From: JANSYP01 sp039184415
GTDB lineage: Bacteria > Pseudomonadota > Alphaproteobacteria > Rhodobacterales > Rhodobacteraceae
Reading direction: 5' to 3'
Assembly: GCA_039184415.1 (NCBI GenBank)
Contig: JBCDBB010000042.1
Span: forward strand, 1-25,740
DNA: 25,740 nucleotides
A model generated the notes under the pieces. That model ran no database searches. It had not been told where the DNA came from and saw nothing but the letters and a program-made list of their open reading frames with translations. The position numbers and the translations under genes were made by a program. This document shows, piece after piece, positions 1 to 7,533 of the stretch. Positions within the stretch are counted from its first letter, which is position 1; each line of letters starts with the position of its first letter.

Positions 1-2
1 AC

Positions 3-33
3 CGCTTCTCAGCCCTCGGAACGGCTGAGAGCG
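3..33 (+). terminator. Terminator-like hairpin at the window edge
   Basis: Two arms at 3-14 and 23-33 pair over 11 base pairs (CGCT and CTCAGCC on the left arm, with one bulged T) around an 8-base loop. A weak T-rich run follows on the plus strand. This would fit the end of a plus-strand gene lying to the left of the window, but that gene is not visible and the T tract is poor. Confidence 0.3.
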
Positions 34-690
34 TTTGTGATGGATGAACAGGTCGGGGAAAGGGGAAGTTCACCCTCAGCCCAGTTTGCGCAACAACGCC
101 CAGCTGGCTGCACATCCGCTTTCGGCTGGAGTTCATATTCGAGGGAGTTTCGGTTGCTAACTCTGCGGTCCGGGGACACAACGGGACGCGCAGCGGGCCC
201 CTTGCCTAAACATCCGAGTACGACCCACGCCCATCTACCGTCCTTCAGGTTTCAGGGTTGTCGAAGATCAGCTTTGCAAGTCCACAACCGGAATGGCGAC
301 CGCGACAAGGCAGCAGTCGCTCGAGTCAATCGGAGCGAGTTCCGTGTTGTGACAATGCCGACATTCGATTTTCAGGCATTGCCGACGTAGCGTCGTTTTG
401 CGCTTGCTGCACTTCTTCCGCTGTATCGCAACCCAAGTCGCGGAAGCGGTCATTACTGAACGGTCTGGGACCCAACATCAAAATGTGCTTTTGCCGGGGA
501 CGCATTGACGCAAAAGACTTGGGACATAGGGAAGCGTCGCGGTTCTCGGCGATCCGCTTGGCTTCGAGATCTTTGTCCGGTCGGGTTTCTGATTGGACTT
601 GACTTCAGCTCAGCGGGGCAGGCGCAATTACGCCCATTGGCCCCTTTTCGCGCAATAGCGGCCAACGCCACATCGTTGTCGGCTGACAGT

Positions 691-704
691 GCCGGTCTCC
701 CGGC
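691..704 (-). terminator. Short stem-loop just after dgoD
   Basis: GCCGG-TCTC-CCGGC is a perfect 5-bp stem with a 4-base loop, three bases past the dgoD stop codon. No T tract follows in the direction of transcription, so it could help end the operon or protect the mRNA 3' end. It is not a clear intrinsic terminator. Confidence 0.25.
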
Positions 705-706
705 TG

Positions 707-1855
707 CTACCATTCGGAGACCGAGCCATCGGCATGGCGCCAGACCGGCGCCCGCCACTGATGGCCCATGGCGGCTTTTTCGCGGACGACCTCTTCGTCC
801 ACGTCGATCCCGAGGCCGGGGCGCTGGGGGATTGGCAGGTAGCCGTCGACCACCCGGATGCGTGTCTCTTCGGTCAGATAATCGTTCACATCCGCGCCCT
901 GATTGTAGTGGATGCCGATTGACTGCTCCTGGATAAAGGCGTTGTGGCAGACCGCATCCACCTGCAGACAGGCCGACAGTGCGATCGGCCCAAGCGGACA
1001 ATGCGGGGCAAGCGCCACGTCATAGGCCTCGGCCATCGCGCCGATGCGGATCATCTCCGAGATGCCGCCGGCATGGGCGGTGTCGGGATTGATCACCGAT
1101 GCCGCACGCTTTTCGAACACGTCCTTGAAATCATAGCGGGAATATAGCCGCTCGCCGACGCAGAGCGGCACCGTGCTGTGGCGGTTGATGTCCGCCATCT
1201 TGTCCAGATGCACCCCGTCCACGACATCCTCGATGAACATCGGGCGCAGCGGCTCGACCTCTTTGACCAGGATCTTGGCCATCGGGGCGTGCACGCGCCC
1301 GTGGAAATCAAAGGCCAGATCCATCGTCGCGCCGACCGCGTCGCGCACCTCTTGCAAGGCGCGCAGAATGCCGTCGATCTTGGCATAGCTGTCGACGATC
1401 TGTAGTTCGGCGCAGGCGTTGAACTTGACGGCATTGAGCCCTTCGTTGCGCAGCTTCAGCGCGCCCTTGGCGAGATCGGCGGGTTTGTCTCCGCCGGTCC
1501 AGCGATAGGTTCTGATCCGGTCACGCACTTGGCCGCCCAGCAGCATATGCACGGGCTGGCCCAGCCATTTCCCCTTGATATCCCAAAGCGCCATGTCGAG
1601 GCCCGAGATCGCGCTCATCAGGATCGGTCCGCCGCGATAGCAGCCGTTGCGGTAGAGCGTCTGCCACATATCCTCGATATGGCGCGGGTCAGCGCCGATC
1701 ACGAAGCTTTCCAGCTCGCGCATCTTGGCTGCCAGGGTCTCGGCATGGCCTTCCAGAATGGGTTCGCCCCAGCCGGTGATGCCCGCGTCGGTCTCTACCT
1801 TCAGAAAGGTCCAGCGCGGCGGTACGACATAGGTGGTCAGTTTGGTGATCTTCAT
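707..1855 (-). CDS. dgoD: D-galactonate dehydratase (enolase superfamily)
   Basis: A cytoplasmic Mg-dependent dehydratase that would convert D-galactonate to 2-keto-3-deoxy-galactonate, the first step of the De Ley-Doudoroff galactonate route. The protein has 382 residues, the length of E. coli DgoD, and aligns with it almost without gaps. The residues known for the E. coli enzyme sit at identical numbers: metal ligands D183, E209 and E235, acid/base residues H185 and H285, and E310. The N-terminal capping domain covers about residues 1-115 and the barrel about 120-365; the protein ends in the family-typical WRHxDxSVxEW. It is the last gene of a minus-strand TRAP operon, 79 bases after dctM, so the transporter probably brings in its substrate. 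The dgoK and dgoA partners are not in the window. A related sugar acid as substrate cannot be excluded. Confidence 0.93.
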   Translation of the reverse strand: MKITKLTTYVVPPRWTFLKVETDAGITGWGEPILEGHAETLAAKMRELESFVIGADPRHIEDMWQTLYRNGCYRGGPILMSAISGLDMALWDIKGKWLGQPVHMLLGGQVRDRIRTYRWTGGDKPADLAKGALKLRNEGLNAVKFNACAELQIVDSYAKIDGILRALQEVRDAVGATMDLAFDFHGRVHAPMAKILVKEVEPLRPMFIEDVVDGVHLDKMADINRHSTVPLCVGERLYSRYDFKDVFEKRAASVINPDTAHAGGISEMIRIGAMAEAYDVALAPHCPLGPIALSACLQVDAVCHNAFIQEQSIGIHYNQGADVNDYLTEETRIRVVDGYLPIPQRPGLGIDVDEEVVREKAAMGHQWRAPVWRHADGSVSEW

Positions 1856-1934
1856 GGTCTGGACTTTCTGTGTAACCTGCGATGACGCGGACCCGTCGAA
1901 TGCTGGCGCCGGCGCGCTGGCTGAGCTCGCGAGG

Positions 1935-3251
1935 CTAGCGGCCGGTGATTCCGGGAAAGGCGATCAGCATCATCACCCCGAGGATCTGTAAACAGATGAA
2001 TGGCAGAAGGGAGCGGAAAATTGTGCCCAGGCTGATATCGGGCGGTGCAACGCTCTTGAGATAGAAGGCCGCAGGGCCAAAGGGCGGGGACAGAAAGCTC
2101 ACCTGCATGTTCATCGCGAAAAGCACGCCGAACCAGACCGGATCATAGCCCAGCTGAATGATCACCGGCACAAAGATCGGCATCGTCAAGAGCGCGATCC
2201 CGACCCAGTCCAGAAACATGCCGAGCACGAACAGGATCAGCATCATGAAGAGCAGGACGATCGTGGGGTTGTCGGAAATGCCGGTGATCAGGGAGGACAC
2301 GAAATTGATCCCGCCCATGAGGTTGAAGACGCCGACCAGCGCGCTGGCGCCGATCCCGATCCAGACGATCATGCCGACCGTTCGGAGAGATTGCAGACCC
2401 GCGCCCTTGAGCATGCCGAAGGAAAAATCGCGCCGGACGATCGTCGACAGGATCACACCGGCCACGCCCACGGCCGAGGCCTCGGTGACGCTGGCGATGC
2501 CGCCATAGATCGAGCCCAGAACCCCGGCAACGACGCAGAGCGGCAAGAAGAGCCCCTTCAGAAGGCGCAGTTTTTCCGCCGTGGTGGTCTCGTTCGGCTC
2601 CGGGATGGGCGCCAGGCTGGGGTTGAGATAGGCGCGCACCAGCACATAGGCGACATAGAAGGCTGCCAGCATCAGCCCGGGCAGAAAGGAGGCGGTGAAC
2701 AGATCCCCGATCGAGACATTGGCGGTCAGCCCGTAGATGATCAGCACGATCGAAGGCGGCACCATGGTGCCGAGCGCGCCGCCGGCGCAGACGACCCCGA
2801 TGGCCAGGTGCTTGTCATAGCCGAGCCGCAGCATCTGCGGCAGGGCGACAAGGCCCAGCAGGACGACTTCGCCGCCAATGATACCCGACATCGCCGCCAG
2901 GATGACCGCAACCGCGATCGTCTGGATCGCGACCCCGCCCCGCAGCCGGCCGCCAACCAGGCGCATTGCGTCGAAAAGGTCCCGGGCGATGCCCGACCGG
3001 TCCAGGATCGCGGCCATCAGCACGAACATCGGCACCGACACGAAGACAAAGGACGACACGAAGGAAAAGATGTTGCTGGTGATCAGCGGCACGGCCATCG
3101 GCCCGAACCAGCCAAGGGCAAAGATCAGTGCCACCATCAGCGTCACAAATGCCAGCGGCATGCCGGTCAGCAGCAGCACAAACAGCATCACGAACATCAC
3201 CAGCGTGCCGTATTCGATGCCAAGCGCCTTGAACGAGCCGAAGAGCTCCAT
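1935..3251 (-). CDS. dctM: TRAP transporter large permease subunit (DctM family)
   Basis: The 438-residue integral membrane subunit of a tripartite ATP-independent periplasmic transporter, which moves substrate using the sodium or proton gradient. It is almost entirely hydrophobic, with about a dozen predicted membrane segments, and has the usual family features: the N-terminal LLTGMPLAF stretch, GGALGTMVPPSIVLIIYG near the middle and a C-terminal half-repeat with LGMFLDW. An in-frame upstream extension exists, but ATG 3251 is chosen because it gives the normal DctM N-terminus and overlaps the dctQ stop codon by one base (TGATG), indicating translational coupling. With DctQ and DctP it forms a complete TRAP system. 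The dgoD gene downstream suggests a hexonate substrate such as galactonate; that is an inference from context. Confidence 0.93.
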   Translation of the reverse strand: MELFGSFKALGIEYGTLVMFVMLFVLLLTGMPLAFVTLMVALIFALGWFGPMAVPLITSNIFSFVSSFVFVSVPMFVLMAAILDRSGIARDLFDAMRLVGGRLRGGVAIQTIAVAVILAAMSGIIGGEVVLLGLVALPQMLRLGYDKHLAIGVVCAGGALGTMVPPSIVLIIYGLTANVSIGDLFTASFLPGLMLAAFYVAYVLVRAYLNPSLAPIPEPNETTTAEKLRLLKGLFLPLCVVAGVLGSIYGGIASVTEASAVGVAGVILSTIVRRDFSFGMLKGAGLQSLRTVGMIVWIGIGASALVGVFNLMGGINFVSSLITGISDNPTIVLLFMMLILFVLGMFLDWVGIALLTMPIFVPVIIQLGYDPVWFGVLFAMNMQVSFLSPPFGPAAFYLKSVAPPDISLGTIFRSLLPFICLQILGVMMLIAFPGITGR

Positions 3252-3811
3252 CACTTGCGGCCCCGGGCGTAGTTCAGCGCCAGGATCAGGAACTGGAGGC
3301 ACAGGGCGATCATCACCACGAAGAGCGCGACCTTCAGAAAGCCGGGATAGACCGGATCCCAGGCGCTGCCCGACCGCTCGATCCATACCGTGCCGTCGGG
3401 CCGAAAGAGCGCGCGCTGGACCATGCTCCAGGCGGCCCAGGCGAACATGCCCGCCGCCGCGGCATTGGCGAGCGAAATGACGATATCGAGCGCGCGCCGC
3501 ACCCGGGGCGGGACAAAATCATAGATAAGCACGACGCGAATATGCTGATCGCGCGCCGCGCAGTAGAGCCCGCCATAGATGAAGGCCAGCCCGCAGATAA
3601 AAATCGTCGTCTCATGGGCCCAGATCGTGGGCGCGTTGAAGACATAGCGCAGAAAGACTTCGTTGATCAGGATCGCCGCGGCGCAGAGGATCCCGATCGC
3701 AAAGATCAACCCTCCTGCATTGATCGCCCTTCCAAGGCGTCCGGCTTCTTCGATCGCGCCCTTGTCGGCGCGCGGATCGACCCCCGCTTCGGCGGTATTC
3801 TTATCTGACAT
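3251..3811 (-). CDS. dctQ: TRAP transporter small permease subunit (DctQ family)
   Basis: The 186-residue small membrane subunit of the TRAP system. After a charged cytoplasmic N-terminus of about 25 residues come four hydrophobic segments, around residues 28-50, 60-85, 105-130 and 150-178, the usual DctQ layout. The motif NEVFLRYVF with a following W (APTIWAHE) is typical of the family. It sits between dctP (64-base gap carrying a stem-loop) and dctM (one-base overlap). A G-rich ribosome binding site (GGGGGACGG) precedes ATG 3811. It is predicted to bridge or stabilise the large subunit during transport. Confidence 0.92.
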   Translation of the reverse strand: MSDKNTAEAGVDPRADKGAIEEAGRLGRAINAGGLIFAIGILCAAAILINEVFLRYVFNAPTIWAHETTIFICGLAFIYGGLYCAARDQHIRVVLIYDFVPPRVRRALDIVISLANAAAAGMFAWAAWSMVQRALFRPDGTVWIERSGSAWDPVYPGFLKVALFVVMIALCLQFLILALNYARGRK

Positions 3812-3830
3812 TGCCGTCCCCCAAGAGGCA

Positions 3831-3850
3831 CCGGGCGACGCATCGCCCGG
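3831..3850 (-). promoter_or_regulatory. Perfect stem-loop between dctP and dctQ
   Basis: CCGGGCGA at 3831-3838 and TCGCCCGG at 3843-3850 form a perfect 8-bp GC stem with a 4-base loop, starting 20 bases in front of dctQ. There is no T tract on the transcribed side, so it is not a normal intrinsic terminator. A plausible role is to protect the dctP mRNA 3' end or to reduce read-through, so that the periplasmic receptor is made in excess over the membrane subunits. That role is inferred. Confidence 0.6.
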
Positions 3851-3875
3851 TACAGTAAACCGGTTCCGGGGGTGC

Positions 3876-4898
3876 CTAGTTGATCAGCCCGTTCGCCTTA
3901 AGATATGCGGTCAGCTGGTCATAGACCTTCTGGGCATTGGGGGACCGGCCGGCGACGGATTCCCACTGGCTTGCCGCGATCGTGCGGAACTTCGCGCGCT
4001 CCTCCTCCGGCCAGTCGATGACTGTGACCTCGCCGCCGGAGTTGGCCGCAGCGACCGCCTCCAGATCCTTCTCGGCCAGTGCCGCGACTTGGGACTGCGC
4101 GAACTCGGCCACGGTTTGTGAAATCGCCGCCTGTACGTCCGGAGAGAGGGAATCCCAGCTGTCTTTATTCATCGACACCTCGACAAGCGGCATCGAATGG
4201 AAGCCGGGATAGATCGGGTAAGGCGCCACGTCATGGAGCCCCTGGGCGGCGTTGGTCGAAAAGACCGAGTAATCCGCCGCTTCGATCACCTTCTTGTCGA
4301 GTGAGGTAAAGACCTCCGAGCCGGGCAGGTTGACCGGCGATGCCCCGGCCGCAGCAAAGACCTGCTGCACCAGCCCCTCAGGCGCGCGCATCTTCACACC
4401 TTTGAGGTCCTCTACGCTGTTGAGAGGCACAGCGGAGACGAAGGCCTCAAGGCCCGGAGTCGTCGCCCCGATGAACTGCAATCCGTAGGGGTTGAGCAGC
4501 TCATTCATCAGCTCATTGCCGCCGCCGTCATTCATGAAATCGAACATTTCCTGGGGCGATGACCATGCGCCGACCGGGTTTGCGATCAGGCCAAAGGCAG
4601 GGTCCTTTCCGGCAAAGTAGGACGTGTCGGTGATATGGCCGTCAAGGATACCCGCCGCGATCGCGTTCTGCGTCTCGGTATGCGAAACGATGGAGTTGAC
4701 CGGCAACAACTCGATTTTGACCTCGCCATTCGTGCGGTCGCTGACAAGTTCTGCCCAGCCCTGCTGCAGGATGAAGTTCGGGTTGCCCGCGGGGTCCGAC
4801 GATTGGAATTTCAACGTGACCTCTGCGTCAGCGTCCGCGGCGTTCAACACCAGCCCTGCAATCGCAGCGACCATGATGTGCTTGAGTGTTGTCTGCAT
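3876..4898 (-). CDS. dctP: TRAP transporter periplasmic solute receptor (DctP family)
   Basis: The 340-residue extracytoplasmic substrate receptor of the TRAP system. A signal peptide covers about residues 1-25 (hydrophobic core VAAIAGLVL, cleavage near ADA-E). The mature protein begins with the family-typical beta strand VTLKFQSSD. The segment LKGVKMRAPEG around residues 165-175 contains R171, matching the conserved arginine that forms a salt bridge to the substrate carboxylate in DctP proteins. An open frame extends upstream, but ATG 4898 gives a proper signal peptide and has a strong ribosome binding site (GGGAGGAAACC). It is the first gene of dctPQM-dgoD, so the operon promoter should lie in 4899-5140. 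A sugar-acid ligand is inferred from dgoD. Confidence 0.93.
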   Translation of the reverse strand: MQTTLKHIMVAAIAGLVLNAADADAEVTLKFQSSDPAGNPNFILQQGWAELVSDRTNGEVKIELLPVNSIVSHTETQNAIAAGILDGHITDTSYFAGKDPAFGLIANPVGAWSSPQEMFDFMNDGGGNELMNELLNPYGLQFIGATTPGLEAFVSAVPLNSVEDLKGVKMRAPEGLVQQVFAAAGASPVNLPGSEVFTSLDKKVIEAADYSVFSTNAAQGLHDVAPYPIYPGFHSMPLVEVSMNKDSWDSLSPDVQAAISQTVAEFAQSQVAALAEKDLEAVAAANSGGEVTVIDWPEEERAKFRTIAASQWESVAGRSPNAQKVYDQLTAYLKANGLIN

Positions 4899-5138
4899 TG
4901 GTTTCCTCCCAGAAGAGTTATTTGAAGGGCCCGAGCCGCTGCGGAGACCGGTCTGCGCATGGAGCGCATGCAGGAAAACGCGAACCCCAGGCAGACGCCA
5001 ACACGCCGCGTCAAAGATATCAAGCACTCTATGAGCCTCGCCGGCACAGGTCGGGCGGAACGCGCCACGGTGTCTCCCCCTGCCCTTTGTGCGCAGCCGT
5101 TCTGATTGGAAGAATTGTTGGTTCAAAGGAGAAACGCG
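4899..5138. other. Upstream region of the TRAP operon
   Basis: This stretch precedes dctP and must hold its promoter unless transcription starts further out. The strong dctP ribosome binding site is at its left edge. I see no clear GntR, LacI or IclR-type palindrome and no linked regulator gene, so how the operon is controlled is not visible here. Its right end merges into insertion-sequence debris. Confidence 0.35.
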
Positions 5139-5285
5139 GTGGGTGTAAAGCGCGTTTGACCCGAGGAAATCATCGCGACGCTTCGTAAGGTTGGTGTGCT
5201 GGTCGGATAGGACATCAGCCGCCCGGATGCGATCCGCGAGATTAGGAATAAGGCCTTGTTGCGCTATTGGTCTGAGCGACAATAG
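5139..5285 (+). pseudogene. Relic of an IS3-family OrfA transposase (N-terminal part)
   Basis: On the plus strand one frame reads KRV-stop-PEEIIATLRKVGVLVG-stop-DISRPDAIREI, followed by a shortened segment ending in LLRYWSE. This matches the helix-turn-helix start of IS3-family OrfA proteins (family pattern KPEEIVxKLRQVxVLVxQG, then DAIRxI and YYRW). Two in-frame stops (at 5157 and 5208) and a shortened middle show it is dead. The leucine-zipper part and OrfB could not be followed further right. The identification is by eye from family knowledge. Confidence 0.6.
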
Positions 5286-5456
5286 CAAGCGAACACTTTT
5301 AGTTCCTCTGTGGTTGGCTCCCGCGTCTCGAGGTGCTCAACTTCGATCGCTCGTCGCCGCTGGAATGCTGCGGCAGGACGAGACCGAGCCTGGCGGCCAG
5401 GTGCCTGCCGTTCCTGAACGCCTTCAATCAATGCGGATCGTTTGTGCGTCATCCCC

Positions 5457-5830
5457 TTATGTCACCACGCACGCCGTTCGTTGCGAACCGCCGACCCCGG
5501 CTCCGTGGGCGTCAGACAGTTCATCATAGTCCCGTCCGCCTGCGAGAACTGACCAGGCCACCCTGGCGAGCTTGTTTGCCAGCGCGACCGTCGCCACGTT
5601 CTTGTGGGTGCGACGGTCCAGATCATCAAGCCACTGTCCGATATGGCGGCGTGACCGGTTACCGTTCAGTCGGAAGTTCCGCGCGCCGGGGATGAAAAGG
5701 CGGCGGAGATGTCCAATCCCCCTTGCGGTCGAGCCGTGTTTCGGCGGGTTTTCTAAAATGTCTCGGGTGCGGGCGGGCGCAGGGAAGATCCCGGTTGCTG
5801 AAGTCTCGGAACTGTTGGACCACGCTCGGA
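5457..5830 (-). pseudogene. Relic of an IS110-family transposase (C-terminal part)
   Basis: Read on the minus strand, the end of this region encodes LDRRTHKNVATVALANKL, then ARVAWSVLAGGRDYDE and a stop at 5457-5459. This is the characteristic C-terminus of IS110/IS116/IS902-type transposases. Further upstream, pieces such as LRRLFIPGAR and RDLxxxxxxPR match the C-terminal IS110 domain but lie in different frames, so at least one frameshift and small deletions have occurred. The N-terminal DEDD catalytic part was not found. It faces the IS3 relic at 5139-5285, so two different elements have decayed here. Confidence 0.72.
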
Positions 5831-6281
5831 TTTTAGGCTGAGCTGTCGGCAGTCGATGTTCGACAGTTACGCGTCACGGTGACTTTTGGCGCTATTCGAC
5901 CGGCGCTGTCAGCGTTTTTGATTGAGGCGGCTCTTCAAGTGAAGACTGCGTCGCGACCCTCGCCAACTTGGGGGGCTTTGCGGGCCAAAGGGCGGATAGT
6001 CCAACCCGGTGTGCTGCAAGACTGCGGTTTGTCACACCGGAGCTGCGGGCCTATGGGACAGGGGTGCCATCGCCTCCAATTCGCTCACATCGCTGCGGTC
6101 GAGCTTAGTCTCACGCCGTTTCCTCGGAAAGCTCCTAGCACTTGTGCGCAAGGCGACCTGACGACGGACAGTCACATTGACATAGTCATGCCGCGCTTGA
6201 GAGTCAGGATAGTTGAGGTTCGCCAGGGCACCCGAGCCAGCCGAAAGACCAAAGCTTCGACGTTCACGGCGAGAGGGTGCG
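5831..6281. other. Gene-free stretch upstream of the first AraC gene
   Basis: No credible coding frame or transposase motif could be read in these 451 bases. The left part borders the IS110 relic. The right part must contain the promoter of the AraC-type gene starting at 6282, whose ribosome binding site (GAGAGG at 6271-6276) lies at its end. I see no convincing dyad or spaced repeat. Confidence 0.4.
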
Positions 6282-7301
6282 ATGTTCGACTATGGAAGGG
6301 CCGAGCGATCCGACAGGGGCCCGGATACATTGGCGGCGATCAGCCTTGCGGATCTGTTGCTGCAACCGCCCGAATTCGGTGGACCTGCGGTCTCGGACCG
6401 CCACGTATCCGGGGATCTGACCGATCAGATCGCCGCGGGCCAGTACACCGTGCGCGAGGTGCGCGAGCATGTGCAGTTCATCGCCTGCGATCTGACGATC
6501 CTCCAGGACACGTCGGTCGAATCCATCATGCCCGCCTCGCTCTGGATCGGGCTGATCAGTGAAGGCATGTGGCGCGGACGGATCGACGGGCGCGATCTGG
6601 AGCTTGGCCCGATCGGTCAGCCCGTTCTGATCGGGCTCACCGAAGACACTGACTGCATCGATCACCAGCTGTCCGGCAATCACACGCGTATGGCCTCTTT
6701 CTTCGTCAATGCGCGTTTCTTTGAATCCGAAGAGGGCGCGACGGACGGATCAGGATCGCTCGATCATGTGCGCCGCATGATGGATGGCAGCGCGACGACC
6801 TTTGCGTCGATCCCCAGTTCCAGCCTTGCGCGCACGCTCGGGACGCTGGCGAACTGTCCCTATACCGGCGCGCTGGCAGATCTCTATTTCGAGAGCGCGG
6901 CACTGGCCTCGATTGTCGAAGTGGGGCGGCTGACGGAGCATGCCGCGCCCGATATCGACCGGCCGACATCCCGGGCGCTGGCGGTTGCAAACGCGGCGCG
7001 GCAGCATATCGATGACGATCTCGCGACCTTCTGCGGGGTCTCAGTGCTCGCCCGCAGGCTGGGCACAAACGAGACCACACTCAGGCGGCAGTTCAAATCC
7101 GTCTTCGGCTGCACGATCATCGAGTATGTCATGCAGCAGCGTCTGCAGGCCGCGAAGCTTCTGATCAGGGAAAGCGACCTGCAGATCGCGCAAATCGCCT
7201 ATCGCATCGGCTACGTCGATCCGGGAAACTTCTCGACTGCCTACAAACGCTTCTTCGGCCGCACGCCGCGCGAAGACCGGGCACAGAGATTCAAGGGCTG
7301 A
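6282..7301 (+). CDS. AraC-family transcriptional regulator A1
   Basis: A 339-residue DNA-binding regulator. The C-terminal AraC domain holds two helix-turn-helix units: about residues 253-275 (VLARRLGTNETTLRRQFK) and 300-325 (IAQIAYRIGYVDPGNFSTAY), ending in the usual FGRTPRE. The N-terminal 230 residues form a sensor domain of the kind seen in PchR-like regulators of siderophore uptake: a region like SxxPASLWIGL, then a ligand-pocket segment and a helical linker. ATG 6282 is preferred over an upstream in-frame start because GAGAGG lies just before it and the domain begins there. It lies 232 bases before the TonB-dependent receptor at 7534 on the same strand, so it probably activates that gene when the ferric siderophore is present. 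Its ligand is unknown. Confidence 0.85.
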   Translation: MFDYGRAERSDRGPDTLAAISLADLLLQPPEFGGPAVSDRHVSGDLTDQIAAGQYTVREVREHVQFIACDLTILQDTSVESIMPASLWIGLISEGMWRGRIDGRDLELGPIGQPVLIGLTEDTDCIDHQLSGNHTRMASFFVNARFFESEEGATDGSGSLDHVRRMMDGSATTFASIPSSSLARTLGTLANCPYTGALADLYFESAALASIVEVGRLTEHAAPDIDRPTSRALAVANAARQHIDDDLATFCGVSVLARRLGTNETTLRRQFKSVFGCTIIEYVMQQRLQAAKLLIRESDLQIAQIAYRIGYVDPGNFSTAYKRFFGRTPREDRAQRFKG

Positions 7302-7533
7302 GCCCGAGCCTGACCGACGGCAACAATTTCTTTTTCGGTCTGCACAAGTCCCGTCCGTAGAGCGCGCACTCCGGGGCTTCTATAAGCTTGCCTGTCCTGA
7401 GCCCGGCTCGGCCAATCGCAACAGGGACCGTGGCATGCCCAAGCGCACCCTCAGGCCTCTGCTCATGATCGTGTCCGTTTCCCAAAGACCGGGCGCGCCG
7501 ACCAATGCTGACACGAGTTTCGAGGGGTTGCAG

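Larger units (their letters stand above)
1..706. other. Gene-free stretch downstream of dgoD
   Basis: I find no convincing gene in these 706 bases. The open frames on either strand are short, low in complexity and show no family motif, start-site ribosome binding sequence or conserved neighbour. The stretch lies 3' of the dgoD stop codon on the minus strand. It contains a terminator-like hairpin near its left edge and a short stem-loop just past dgoD. It may be decayed sequence like the other gene-free gaps in this window, but no transposase relic could be read here. Confidence 0.55.

Noticed and set aside
453..1001. A 182-codon minus-strand frame reaching from inside dgoD into the gap.
   Set aside because: It overlaps dgoD in a different frame, and its tail past dgoD has no family match and low-complexity composition.
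2391..3272. A 293-codon plus-strand frame rich in H, Q, D and G opposite dctM.
   Set aside because: The skewed composition is what the reverse complement of a hydrophobic membrane protein gives; no domain is visible.
5879..6562. A 227-codon plus-strand frame running into regulator A1.
   Set aside because: It overlaps A1 out of frame, shows no domain and has no ribosome binding site.
7302..7533. A search for the TCGCRAAC repeat pair upstream of receptor 1.
   Set aside because: Only a shortened TCGCAACA near 7416 is present, without a partner 21 bp away and about 118 bases from the start, so receptor 1 does not seem to share the A2 site.
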